Notes under the pieces: model-generated
What the model was told of the DNA's origin: nothing
Seen by the model: the letters and a program-made list of their open reading frames with translations, nothing else
Databases searched by the model: none
Translations under genes and position numbers: made by a program
Shown here: piece by piece, positions 1-6,757 of the stretch
How the letters are laid out: the number at the start of each line of letters is the position of its first letter
How positions within the stretch are numbered: the first letter of the stretch is position 1
NCBI GenBank assembly: GCA_045612485.1
Contig: JAZKZE010000027.1
Coordinates: 1-24,312, forward strand
From: RGIG5327 sp045612485
GTDB taxonomy: Bacteria; Verrucomicrobiota; Lentisphaeria; Victivallales; UBA1829
Direction of reading: 5' to 3'
Length of the DNA: 24,312 bases

Positions 1-2
1 AA

Positions 3-467
3 CTTAAAAAGAATATGCTGCAGCGTCATGCCGGAAATTTGTTTGGCGGGCAGGAAATTGTCAAAACACTTGTAGAAAAGTACCATTTTGATATTCATTA
101 CCGGGATACAAGCGGAAAAACCGCCTTTCATTATGCTCTTGAAGAAAATAATTACGACATTATATATTATCTTGCCAAACACGGAGCATTGGAGGATATT
201 GAGGATGTTGAAAAACTCATAGAGTCATCAGAATGGCATTTTGAGAAGGATAAAAAATTTTTGATCCATTTATTGAAATATGGATTTTCAAAAGACAGTA
301 GCGGTAATTATCTTTTGGATTACTGTGAACGAGTTACGATAGATTCCGATTTTCTTGTTATCGCAATTGAAGCCGATGGTGTTTGGGAAAAAGCATTTCC
401 GATTTCTGATTTTTCTAAAAAGCAACTTTCTGAAATTAAAGAGTTTATACGAATCCATAAACAATAA
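3..467 (+). CDS. Ankyrin-repeat protein, C-terminal part (5' end outside window)
   Basis: The reading frame is open to the left window edge, so this is probably the tail of a longer gene. An ATG at 15 exists but has no clear ribosome site. The N-terminal part has ankyrin-type text: a helix ending in EIVKTLVEKY, then RDTSGKTAFHYALEENNYDIIYYLAKHGA, quoted here only as a family landmark split across residues 15-58. Ankyrin repeats bind proteins. The last 40 residues end in a motif FPISDF-KKQLSEIKEFI that recurs in the next gene (FPLSKL-KDQLDKIHEII). No catalytic residues are visible. It belongs to the host flank, not the phage. Function is unknown; a role as an immunity or effector-binding protein is only a guess. 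Confidence 0.6.
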   Translation, partial: LKKNMLQRHAGNLFGGQEIVKTLVEKYHFDIHYRDTSGKTAFHYALEENNYDIIYYLAKHGALEDIEDVEKLIESSEWHFEKDKKFLIHLLKYGFSKDSSGNYLLDYCERVTIDSDFLVIAIEADGVWEKAFPISDFSKKQLSEIKEFIRIHKQ

Positions 468-494
468 TTCAACACTTATACAGGAGAAGAAAAT

Positions 495-761
495 ATGTCT
501 TACATTCCCCGCTGGGCAACCATGTCCAAATGGCAACTTAAATTGATGGATCTCATGACACCGGCAGAAACTGTTCAGGAAGAAGTTGATTATATCCTTG
601 ACGGATCTTATAAACTCCGTGTCAATATCCATAGCGATGCGGTTTTCATCATGAAGATAACCGGAAGTACCGCCGATCATCCGGAACGGTTTCCATTATC
701 CAAACTGCGTAAAGACCAGTTGGATAAGATTCACGAAATCATAGACAAACAGAACTCCTGA
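495..761 (+). CDS. Small protein sharing a C-terminal motif with the upstream ankyrin protein
   Basis: An 88-residue protein that starts 27 nt after the ankyrin gene with a good ribosome site (CAGGAG about 9 nt before ATG 495). The C-terminal half (FPLSKLRKDQLDKIHEIID) aligns by eye with the end of the preceding protein, so the two may share a small domain by duplication or common descent. No signal peptide, membrane segment or metal site is visible. Close spacing suggests co-transcription. I do not recognise a named family. Paralogous small genes side by side are common in immunity-gene arrays of polymorphic toxin systems, but no toxin is visible here. Confidence 0.6.
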   Translation: MSYIPRWATMSKWQLKLMDLMTPAETVQEEVDYILDGSYKLRVNIHSDAVFIMKITGSTADHPERFPLSKLRKDQLDKIHEIIDKQNS

Positions 762-900
762 TCACCAGCCCAGCCATCGGATTTTACCATATAGTTTGGG
801 AGTCTTACCCTCCGGTATGGATAGGGTAAAACGCTCTTATTTTGCATAACTTTACCTTGATTTATAAATAATATGAAAGGGGGTGTTGCAAAACTGTTTT

Positions 901-941
901 GTGGGGAAGAAACCTTTTTGAAAAAAGGTTCTCTTCCCCAC
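901..941. repeat. Long hairpin with 19-bp arms
   Basis: GTGGGGAAGA (901-910) pairs with TCTTCCCCAC (932-941), and AACCTTTTT (911-919) pairs with AAAAAGGTT (922-930). One C (931) is bulged and the loop is tiny. It lies between the last host gene and the transposase remnant, so it could be a terminator-like structure or part of a dispersed mobile repeat. It is not followed by a U-rich run on the plus strand, which weakens the simple terminator reading. Confidence 0.75.
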
Positions 942-966
942 ACCCCATTTTCCAAAAACTTTCACC

Positions 967-1002
967 GGAATTGCTTTTATTACAAGTAATAAAAGCAATT
1001 CC
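967..1002. repeat. Perfect 36-bp inverted repeat (17-bp arms, 2-nt centre)
   Basis: GGAATTGCTTTTATTAC (967-983), then AA, then its exact reverse complement (986-1002). A 17-bp perfect arm is far beyond chance and would form a cruciform or an RNA hairpin. It sits 25 bp after the other long hairpin and ahead of the decayed transposase. It may be the end of a small mobile repeat (MITE-like) or a bidirectional terminator. The region from 762 to about 1290 holds no intact gene. Confidence 0.8.
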
Positions 1003-1290
1003 AATTTATTTCATATAAAAGAGATACAACATTTTACCTGCAATAATTTTTACTATTGTTGTATAAATTCAAGATTGCTGATTTTTTCGACAGCAAATAA
1101 AAATTTATACAAAAAAACAGGGGATTTGCAACCTTTTATGAGGTTTTGCACCACTCCCTTATGTATAATTTGAATATCAGTTTGACTGGCACGATCCTTA
1201 ATGTAAAAAAGAACAGTCTTTGCTTCTGGCTTTGGGCATTCGGCAATACCGCATGGTTGAGCTACGACCTCTGGCTCGGACTTTACAGCC

Positions 1291-1620
1291 GTGCTGCATT
1301 GGATAAAAGTGGTGCTTCATCGGTTTAATTATGCAAATGCAGAAGATGCCTTTGATGCCAGAAATGCTTTTCGACGCTGGATAAGTGCAGCAGAGGCGAC
1401 TGAAATTCATGAATTACAGGCAATGGCAAAAACGATCAGAACTAAATTGTCCGGAATCATCACCCGTTGGACTTTCAAGGGATTATCCAACGCATTCATG
1501 GAAGGCTTTAACAATAAAATCCGATGGTTGATTCGTCAGGCATACGGGTTTCACGATATCGATTACTTAAAATTAAAGATATTTCAACTGCCTTCTATCT
1601 CTATTCAAAAAGAGATGTGA
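1291..1620 (+). pseudogene. Remnant of ISL3-family transposase (C-terminal fragment)
   Basis: The frame ends with text typical of the C-terminus of ISL3 DDE transposases: W(T)FKGLSNAFMEGFNNKIRWL, then RQAYGFHDIDYLKLKIFQ. The usual order is LSN-x-x-(M/V)EG-x-N-NKI-K-x-x-KR-x-(A/S)YG-(F/Y)-R, so the match is good. A full ISL3 transposase is about 400 residues and only about 100 remain. The N-terminal zinc finger and the first catalytic aspartates are missing, and no intact frame upstream supplies them. The element is therefore dead. Its decay just outside the tRNA fragment suggests that this side of the att site has collected mobile DNA repeatedly. Confidence 0.75.
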
Positions 1621-1685
1621 TTTGTGGCTTAAAACGATGAAGAGATGTGAACTTCTGTCACAAACCGTCGAAGAGGCAAAATAAA

Positions 1686-1737
1686 TGGCGCCCCGGGCAG
1701 GAATCGAACCTGCGACCCACTGCTTAGAAGGCAGTTT
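1686..1737 (-). other. Prophage attachment site: 3' half of tRNA-Arg(TCT)
   Basis: Read on the minus strand this is the 3' part of a tRNA: anticodon stem-loop ACTGC-CTTCTAA-GCAGT (anticodon TCT, arginine), variable region, T arm GCAGG-TTCGATT-CCTGC, acceptor strand CCGGGGC, discriminator G and encoded CCA. The 5' half (D arm and matching acceptor strand GCCCCGG) is absent from the next 100 bases, which are AT-rich and not tRNA-like. Tyrosine integrases often recombine inside tRNA 3' halves and leave one partial copy, and an integrase starts 161 bp away. The intact tRNA is expected at the other prophage end, beyond this window. Confidence 0.85.
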
Positions 1738-1849
1738 AATATAGTATGCGTGATTTTTTTATTTTACGGCTTTTTCTGCTCAATTTTGAGTATAAAACTT
1801 GTATTTTTTAGTTTATTGGATTATATTTTATTATATTGTTTTTTAGTTT

Positions 1850-1882
1850 TATTGGGAAGTTATTGGGAAGTTATTGGGAAGT
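1850..1882 (+). repeat. Three tandem copies of an 11-bp repeat before the integrase
   Basis: TATTGGGAAGT occurs three times head to tail (1850-1860, 1861-1871, 1872-1882). The period is about one helical turn, so a protein could bind all copies on one DNA face. The position between the att core and the integrase start fits arm-type integrase or excisionase sites, or an operator for the integrase gene. Confidence 0.75.
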
Positions 1883-1897
1883 TGCAGGGGCAAGAAA

Positions 1898-3022
1898 ATG
1901 AAAGCGAAAATCACAAAAAAAATTATTGAAAAATTGAAGGACGGGGAAAAAGTACAGGACAGCGAATGTCTTGTCCTTTTTGCCGTTGCCGGACCGCAGA
2001 AAAAAAGCTGGATCTTCCAGAAAAAATGGAAGTATAAAAAGTTTTACAAGGTGATCGGGGACGCGACGATCATGGCAAGGGAAGAGGCCGTTCAGATCTG
2101 CACTGTCTTGGAAAGCCGACTGATACAGTTCGGAGCCCTGGAAGAGAAGTATCAGGTAAAAGACAGAAAAAAAGTAACTTTTGGCGAAGTTTTAAAAATG
2201 TATGCAAAAGAACATCCGGGCGTAGTGAAGACGGCTTCCACTTATTTGCAGGGCGTTGCAGATATGCGCATGGAAGAAATCACAAAAGAACTGCTTACAG
2301 ATATTCACAAAAAAATTTCAAAAACCGGCCCGGTTGCCGCAAATCGTACAATACAGGTGATCCGGGCGGCAATAAATGTGGCCATGACGGAAGGAATGAT
2401 CCCGGAAGGCTGTAATCCAGCCGCAAAAATAAAAATGAACAAAGAAGAGCCACGGCAGAGGTATCTTTTGCCGTCGGAAGTTCCGGCGGTGATCGCTGAA
2501 CTGGAAAAAATGCGGCAAGATTCTGTTTACCGCAATGGGGCGGAAGCCCTGCTTCTGATGCTTTATACCTGGCAGCGGAAAAGCAATGTCCTTGCTATGA
2601 TGTGGCGGGAAATTGATGAGACAGGGATCTGGACTATTCCGGCGGCGAAGGCAAAGGCGCGGAAGGATATCACCGTTGCCCTGATCCCGCAGGCTCTTGC
2701 CATACTTGAAGCGAGACGGAACGATTGCTGCGGGGAGCATGTCTTTCCCGGGCCAACGGAAGGGACTCACATGAAGGACTGCAAGAAGACATGGCATACC
2801 GTCTGCAAGCGGTGCAATATAGAAGACTGCCATATCCACGATCTGCGGCACACAGGAGCCACATACGCGTTGAAGGCCGGCGCGGATATTGCCACCATTT
2901 CTGCCGCGCTTGCTCATGCCTCCGTTAGTTTCACCGCAAAGGTCTATGCTCATGTAATGACGGAAAGCAAGCTGCAGGCCGCTCAGGGGGCTTTTGCAGA
3001 GATGACGAAAAACAAGGGATAA
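1898..3022 (+). CDS. int: Tyrosine-type site-specific integrase (P4-like)
   Basis: It catalyses insertion and excision of the prophage at the tRNA-Arg 3' end. The N-terminal part (about residues 1-85) looks like the DUF4102-type arm-binding domain, followed by a core-binding domain (about 93-180) and a catalytic domain. All catalytic positions are visible: R227 (QRKSNVL), a lysine near 253-256, H314 and R317 in HDLRHT, H340 in LAHAS, and nucleophile Y350 (KVYAHV). I chose ATG 1898 with AGGGGC upstream. An in-frame TTG at 1874 would add eight residues but lies inside the tandem repeats and lacks a ribosome site. Length (374 aa) is normal for the family and the gene looks intact. It converges on the zinc-ribbon gene, with two bases between the stop codons. 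Confidence 0.93.
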   Translation: MKAKITKKIIEKLKDGEKVQDSECLVLFAVAGPQKKSWIFQKKWKYKKFYKVIGDATIMAREEAVQICTVLESRLIQFGALEEKYQVKDRKKVTFGEVLKMYAKEHPGVVKTASTYLQGVADMRMEEITKELLTDIHKKISKTGPVAANRTIQVIRAAINVAMTEGMIPEGCNPAAKIKMNKEEPRQRYLLPSEVPAVIAELEKMRQDSVYRNGAEALLLMLYTWQRKSNVLAMMWREIDETGIWTIPAAKAKARKDITVALIPQALAILEARRNDCCGEHVFPGPTEGTHMKDCKKTWHTVCKRCNIEDCHIHDLRHTGATYALKAGADIATISAALAHASVSFTAKVYAHVMTESKLQAAQGAFAEMTKNKG

Positions 3023-3024
3023 AA

Positions 3025-3408
3025 TTACTTTTTCCGGGTATTTTCTTCAATCTTCCGCAGGTAAAAAAGAATTCCTGCAAAAGCAAAAGTGAAAATACTG
3101 GAAAATATCAGCCCAATGCCAGTAAAAGCGGCTATTTCTTCTTGAGAAACAAGCCCAAGAACAAAAATAACAGATCCTATTGCTATGATAAAATAACCAT
3201 ACAGCGTCATCAGGAATTCTGTACCGGCATAATTCTTTTCCGGCTTTTGCTCTTCTGCGGGGCTTGTTGTTTTTTCCGGCTTTTTTTCTTCTGAAATATA
3301 GTCTTTTATGGTAAAATCTTTCCCGCAATCCGGGCAGGGAAAAGTCTGATATCTGAACTGGTCTTCTACTTCATAGTGACGGCCGCAGTGGGGGCAGGCT
3401 GTTTTCAT
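3025..3408 (-). CDS. Zinc-ribbon protein with two membrane segments
   Basis: A 127-residue protein. The N-terminus has two cysteine pairs, CPHC (5-8) and CPDC (25-28), spaced as in a zinc ribbon. A charged linker (about 38-62) follows, then two hydrophobic segments (about 67-87 and 93-117) and a short basic tail. The zinc ribbon would most likely sit in the cytoplasm, with the protein anchored in the inner membrane. It is the last gene of the leftward lysogeny operon, 14 nt after the DUF3037 gene. Membrane proteins in this position of temperate phages often act in superinfection exclusion, but that role is inferred from position only. The family is not recognised beyond the ribbon. Confidence 0.75.
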   Translation of the reverse strand: MKTACPHCGRHYEVEDQFRYQTFPCPDCGKDFTIKDYISEEKKPEKTTSPAEEQKPEKNYAGTEFLMTLYGYFIIAIGSVIFVLGLVSQEEIAAFTGIGLIFSSIFTFAFAGILFYLRKIEENTRKK

Positions 3409-3422
3409 TTTTTTTACTCCGT

Positions 3423-4250
3423 TTAAAAGATTGCATTATTTATCCGGCGTTTAATTCGATCCAGATCGTCAACCGGGCAAGCTGTAATTCCGGGATTCTT
3501 ATTCCATTCGTTTACTGTTTCCATTGCTACGGAAAATTCCTTCGTGCCATTTTTCGGCAACTGGACAGGAAATAATATATTTGCATTTATCCCCGCAATG
3601 GTACGTAAACGATTGATTCTGCTGTTCCATGTGTCCCAGTAATCGTAAATTTCAGTTATTTCCCTGTTCAAAATTATTGTCCGGATGGAAAGATTACGAT
3701 GCTGAAACGGTACGCGGAAATGATAAATATCGTTCCCCAGGAATCCAGGCTGAAACTTGTTTCTGAAATTCCAGGCAGTCAAAGTTTTACTGAATTGATT
3801 TTCCAGCCGTTTTTCCGGAGTGATTTTTGTTTCTGCAAAATTCCTTTTTACATAATAACTGAATAATTCCTCACATTTTGTCTGAATATTGACAGCGACT
3901 CCGCTTATGGGATCACTGAACATAATCAGCCCTTCCCGGAGCGAAATGAAATGCTGAAAAATCCCATTGTCTCTTTCAGTAAAAAAATCAAAAGAAGGTA
4001 CTTCCGGAAAAGAGTGCTGTACGGGAAATGTGCTGGCAATCTCATCTTTTATGTAAGTATAGGTATCAAGAATAAGTTTTCTTTCTATTTCCGGAAAGAA
4101 ATCTGTTATTCTTTTTGTTTTTGTCTGCAATTTGAGTTGCGTACATCCGACTTGCGGGAAATGAACAATAATACCTATGTTCACAAATTCGCCTGTATCC
4201 CTGTACGGACGGAACCGGATCACGGCAGCATTGTAAATGAAATTTTTCAT
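3423..4250 (-). CDS. DUF3037-domain protein, partner of the HipA-like kinase
   Basis: A 275-residue protein whose N-terminus (AAVIRFRPYRDTGEFVNIGI) matches the signature of DUF3037: a run of beta strand, R-x-x-P, then a segment stating E(F/R)xNIGxxV. The domain has no established biochemical role that I know of. DUF3037 genes are commonly found next to HipA-like kinase genes, and here the start codon overlaps the kinase stop by 4 nt (ATGA at 4247-4250), which implies translational coupling and a fixed protein ratio. No signal peptide or membrane segment is seen. It may be a regulator, antitoxin or substrate of the kinase; this is inference from coupling. Confidence 0.8.
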   Translation of the reverse strand: MKNFIYNAAVIRFRPYRDTGEFVNIGIIVHFPQVGCTQLKLQTKTKRITDFFPEIERKLILDTYTYIKDEIASTFPVQHSFPEVPSFDFFTERDNGIFQHFISLREGLIMFSDPISGVAVNIQTKCEELFSYYVKRNFAETKITPEKRLENQFSKTLTAWNFRNKFQPGFLGNDIYHFRVPFQHRNLSIRTIILNREITEIYDYWDTWNSRINRLRTIAGINANILFPVQLPKNGTKEFSVAMETVNEWNKNPGITACPVDDLDRIKRRINNAIF

Positions 4251-4963
4251 TTTAAACTCCAGAATTTTTCAGGTTCATCTTGTGGGTGCAGCAAATATTC
4301 AGTTACCCGTTTACGATAATCTTCAATAAATATATCATCCTGCCACTCTTCCGGCAGGATCGAGAAATAATCATCAATTTTTAATATACTCTCTCTTATT
4401 AATTTTTCAAACTGTTTTTCCTGAAGCTTGTCCCAATCGCCACGGAAAATATGTGTTTTACAAAAAGATTGAATGTCAAAACTCTTTTCAAAGGCATTAT
4501 TGTGGTCAATTAACGTTAATTGCTTCGTTGTGAAATTCCACAACAGATTTGTGTTACCTGTCTGCCTGTCTTCGTTTCTTATAAAGCGGTCAAACAAAAG
4601 TATTTTTCCACACAGGACATTGTCTATATACTGCCTTTGATTTTCTGAATAAATTGTTACATTTTGGACGGCCTGCACGCCCCATGCAGGCGAGGTTTTT
4701 AACTCCATAGCATCTGCCCTGCCACTGTACCGCAACAAATCAGGATCGATCCGGATAAACCTGTAAGGTGGAATAGGAAGTCCCCAGTCAGAGGCAATAC
4801 AGGCTGCGATCGCTTCACTGCAAAGAGCAGCATAACCAATCGTTTCATTGCTTTTTACATAATAGATATTGTCATCAGAACAGCGGCATATAAAAGGTCT
4901 TGACATGCCGTTTTCTGTTCTGTCAAGTATCTCTGTAAGATCTACTGTTTCGATTTCAAGCAT
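4247..4963 (-). CDS. HipA-like serine/threonine kinase (HipA_2 type)
   Basis: A 238-residue protein, about half the size of classical HipA, lacking the N-terminal HipA_N barrel. Kinase landmarks are present: K37 in YYVKSNE (ATP-binding lysine), D132 in NEDRQTGNTN (catalytic Asp plus Asn, the HipA-like catalytic loop) and D153 in LIDHNNAF (metal-binding Asp). It should therefore be active. Classical HipA phosphorylates glutamyl-tRNA synthetase; the target here is unknown. It follows the phage repressor by 13 nt with an AGAGG ribosome site and is coupled to DUF3037. An XRE-type gene directly upstream mimics the hipB-hipA order, although the XRE protein is an S24 repressor. A toxin, host-takeover or anti-phage role is inferred. 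Confidence 0.82.
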   Translation of the reverse strand: MLEIETVDLTEILDRTENGMSRPFICRCSDDNIYYVKSNETIGYAALCSEAIAACIASDWGLPIPPYRFIRIDPDLLRYSGRADAMELKTSPAWGVQAVQNVTIYSENQRQYIDNVLCGKILLFDRFIRNEDRQTGNTNLLWNFTTKQLTLIDHNNAFEKSFDIQSFCKTHIFRGDWDKLQEKQFEKLIRESILKIDDYFSILPEEWQDDIFIEDYRKRVTEYLLHPQDEPEKFWSLK

Positions 4964-4976
4964 TTTATGCCTCTTT

Positions 4977-5822
4977 TTACATATTTTTCAGTTCTTCTTC
5001 CCAGAAGTGAGTTATACCGGCTTCCTGCATGGCGGAATCCAGTTTGTCTTCATTCCGCTGACTTGCGATCACGCGGCAGATATAGCGGATGAAAGGCTGA
5101 TCCGGAGCGGGATTCGCAAGGTCAAAGTCAAATCTTTTTCCGGCTTTCCCGTCAATACTTAAAAGGACAATTTTATTTCCTTTTTTCAGAAAAATCTTAA
5201 AAAGGATCTCCCCGGTACTCAGCACGGCGACAACCCTTTTTCCGTTCGTTATATCCTGATACGGCCGAACAAGAAGGAAGGTCCCGGCAGGATACCAGGG
5301 CATCATACTTTCCCCGGTTACTTCAATACAGAAATCCCCTTCTTTTGCATCGGCAAAAAAGATGCTTTGCTCTGAATGTTCCTTCACGCAATCGAGAAGC
5401 GGCATGAATACGGGATTCACCGTGGCGGCCGCAGCCTGGGAGATCAAAGGGACAGCACGGCCGCGGCTGGGCGTTTCTGTGTTCGCGTGAAAAATCTCCT
5501 GCAATTCTTCTTCCGTAAATACTTTTACGTCCACTCCTGCAGGAGTTGTTTTCCGCGGGCTGTATTTCCGCTGTGCCCTTGAAGGAAGGGAAACATGGAC
5601 CCCGTGAGATGCCACAGGGGAAAGATCAGAGATCGCAGAAACCGGCACAGAAAGAATTTTCGCAATTTCCGGAATACGCTTTGGTGAAGGCTGTTCCGGA
5701 CGGTTTTCTTTCTCCCAGTGGGAGACGGCTACTTTAGTAACCCCGAGGATTTTTCCAAGCTCTTCCTGTGTGAGCCCGCTGCATTCTCTTAACTTTTTGA
5801 ACTCTGTTTTTTTGAACTTCAT
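4977..5822 (-). CDS. Phage repressor, XRE HTH plus S24 (LexA/CI-like) domain
   Basis: This is the likely CI-type master repressor of lysogeny. Residues 6-64 form an XRE helix-turn-helix (LTQEELGKILGVTKVAVSHWE). Residues about 150-260 form an S24 peptidase-type domain with S172 in ESMMP and a candidate general base K209 (EILFKIF). The middle contains AVPLISQ, typical of the hinge just before the cleavage site, but the usual Ala-Gly or Cys-Gly dipeptide is not there (AAAATV follows). The gene reads leftward from a strong promoter with a very short leader and probably heads the operon with the HipA-like kinase. It lies divergent to the early genes, as a lytic-lysogenic switch should. Confidence 0.9.
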   Translation of the reverse strand: MKFKKTEFKKLRECSGLTQEELGKILGVTKVAVSHWEKENRPEQPSPKRIPEIAKILSVPVSAISDLSPVASHGVHVSLPSRAQRKYSPRKTTPAGVDVKVFTEEELQEIFHANTETPSRGRAVPLISQAAAATVNPVFMPLLDCVKEHSEQSIFFADAKEGDFCIEVTGESMMPWYPAGTFLLVRPYQDITNGKRVVAVLSTGEILFKIFLKKGNKIVLLSIDGKAGKRFDFDLANPAPDQPFIRYICRVIASQRNEDKLDSAMQEAGITHFWEEELKNM

Positions 5823-5843
5823 TTTTTTACCTTTTTTTATATA

Positions 5844-5872
5844 AATATATATCTCTTTTATACATTTGTCAA
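5844..5872 (-). promoter_or_regulatory. Leftward promoter for the repressor operon
   Basis: On the minus strand there is a perfect -35 TTGACA (5867-5872), a 17-bp spacer and TATATT as -10 (5844-5849). This is close to the sigma-70 consensus. Predicted start is near 5837, only about 15 nt before the repressor ATG at 5822, giving a nearly leaderless-length UTR with AAGGT as a weak ribosome site. Confidence 0.75.
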
Positions 5873-5900
5873 TTTTTTTTGATTTTTTTTATTTTTTTCC

Positions 5901-5929
5901 TTGACAAGTAAAGTAAATAAGAGTAAAGT
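5901..5929 (+). promoter_or_regulatory. Rightward early promoter overlapping operators
   Basis: TTGACA at 5901-5906 and, after 17 bp, TAAAGT (5924-5929), four of six matches to the -10 consensus. The -10 and spacer lie inside the repeated operator sequence, so repressor binding would block RNA polymerase. It would drive the early genes starting at 6010. Confidence 0.6.
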
Positions 5930-5981
5930 AAATAATAGCATAAAGTTTATTTTTTACTCAAAAAGTAAATTAAAGTAAATA
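5907..5981. promoter_or_regulatory. Operator array of the genetic switch
   Basis: AGTAAAGTAAATAA occurs at 5907-5920 and 5922-5935, a 15-bp period. Related copies follow at 5960-5970 (AAAAAGTAAAT) and 5971-5981 (TAAAGTAAATA). An inverted pair TTTACT (5953-5958) and AGTAAA (5964-5969) forms a dyad with a 5-nt centre. The set lies between the divergent repressor and early genes and overlaps the rightward promoter, as expected for CI/Cro-type operators. Confidence 0.7.
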
Positions 5982-6009
5982 AAAACAAAAGTAGAAAGGA
6001 GTATAAAAC

Positions 6010-6309
6010 ATGAAAAAGAAAACTAAACCTGCGGTAAAGCCCGCATTGCCGGAAGATAACACTCTTTCCGACGTCGCTCTGGACCTTGCCCAGCGGATCT
6101 ATCACAAAGCCGTAGAACGGGCAGAAACAAGGAAAGAAGAAGTTTTCAGAAAGATCCTTGATCTTCTCCGTCTGGAGTATATCAATCTGGACGAAGAGGC
6201 CGGAAGGGCCGTTCTTGCAGATATTCTTGCCGAAAAAGTAACGGAAAGACTGATAAGCGCAGAAATCATCCGCATGAATACGGCAATCGCGTTCCTTGCT
6301 AAAGATTGA
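6010..6309 (+). CDS. First early gene, small helical protein of unknown function
   Basis: A 99-residue protein directly right of the switch, with a strong ribosome site (AAAGGAG about 10 nt before the ATG). The N-terminus is lysine-rich (KKKTKPAVKPA) and the rest is predicted to be almost all helix, with no glycine-rich loops and no clear HTH, signal peptide or membrane segment. Position is that of cro in lambda, but I cannot see a DNA-binding motif, so I do not call it Cro. It is probably an early regulator or host-interaction protein. Confidence 0.7.
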   Translation: MKKKTKPAVKPALPEDNTLSDVALDLAQRIYHKAVERAETRKEEVFRKILDLLRLEYINLDEEAGRAVLADILAEKVTERLISAEIIRMNTAIAFLAKD

Positions 6310-6340
6310 AAATTAAAACATACAACGAAAGGAGAAAAAA

Positions 6341-6592
6341 ATGTTGACAAAAAATGACGTGAAGAAAGAACTGGATCTGGCAGGCGTGGCGCCGGTGCTG
6401 ACCGTGCGGGACGCTTCCCGCATCCTTGACAAAAAGCGTATCACAATTTACAGCCTGATCGCAAAGGGCCTGCTTGTAAGGGCAGGTGCGGGAGTTATCA
6501 GCCGGGAAAGTCTGGAAAATCTGATGCTTGCCCAGCCGAAGTACTTTACGGCCCTTTTTGCAAAAAACCACCCTGCAACCGTGGAGGTGTGA
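6341..6592 (+). CDS. Small HTH DNA-binding protein (HTH_17/excisionase-like)
   Basis: An 83-residue protein with a MerR/excisionase-type winged helix: LTVRDASRILDKKRITIYSL (residues 20-39), then a turn and a wing AGAGVISRESLENLM. In this family the first helix pair binds DNA and the pattern TV-x-x-A(S/A)-x-x-L is the hallmark. It has a good ribosome site (GAAAGGAG). In temperate phages such proteins serve as excisionase (Xis/Cox) or as early transcription regulators; the present sequence does not decide between the two. It is followed after one base by a small membrane protein gene. Confidence 0.78.
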   Translation: MLTKNDVKKELDLAGVAPVLTVRDASRILDKKRITIYSLIAKGLLVRAGAGVISRESLENLMLAQPKYFTALFAKNHPATVEV

Positions 6593-6593
6593 T

Positions 6594-6734
6594 ATGAACG
6601 AATTTGTAGAATTTCTGAAATTCTGGGTATATGCAGTCGTTCCCTTTTTCGTGGCATGGATAATTCTATCTTTCGCGATAGAATTTTACGTGAAAAGAAA
6701 AGCGAAAGAAATGGCTGAAAAAGCCGGTAAATAA
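6594..6734 (+). CDS. Small single-pass membrane protein
   Basis: A 46-residue protein starting at ATG 6594, one base after the preceding TGA, with GGAGGTG just upstream inside the end of the HTH gene. A longer in-frame start at 6528 would overlap that gene and lacks a ribosome site. It has one hydrophobic segment (about residues 10-32, WVYAVVPFFVAWIILSFAI) and a basic C-terminal tail, so an inner-membrane protein with the tail in the cytoplasm. Function is unknown. Small early membrane peptides can alter host envelope or block superinfection. Confidence 0.7.
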   Translation: MNEFVEFLKFWVYAVVPFFVAWIILSFAIEFYVKRKAKEMAEKAGK

Positions 6735-6757
6735 TATATAAAAGGAAAAGGAAAGAT

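Noticed and set aside
1146..1328. A 60-codon plus-strand frame before the transposase remnant
   Set aside because: It does not match any part of an ISL3 transposase that I can recognise and has no ribosome site. It is probably noise in the decayed region.
1686..1760. Complete functional tRNA-Arg gene
   Set aside because: Only the 3' half is present; no D arm or 5' acceptor strand follows in the next 100 bases.
4247..5822. Plain hipBA toxin-antitoxin operon
   Set aside because: The XRE gene has an S24 peptidase domain and sits at a phage switch with operators, so it is the phage repressor. The kinase is also much shorter than HipA and is coupled to DUF3037.
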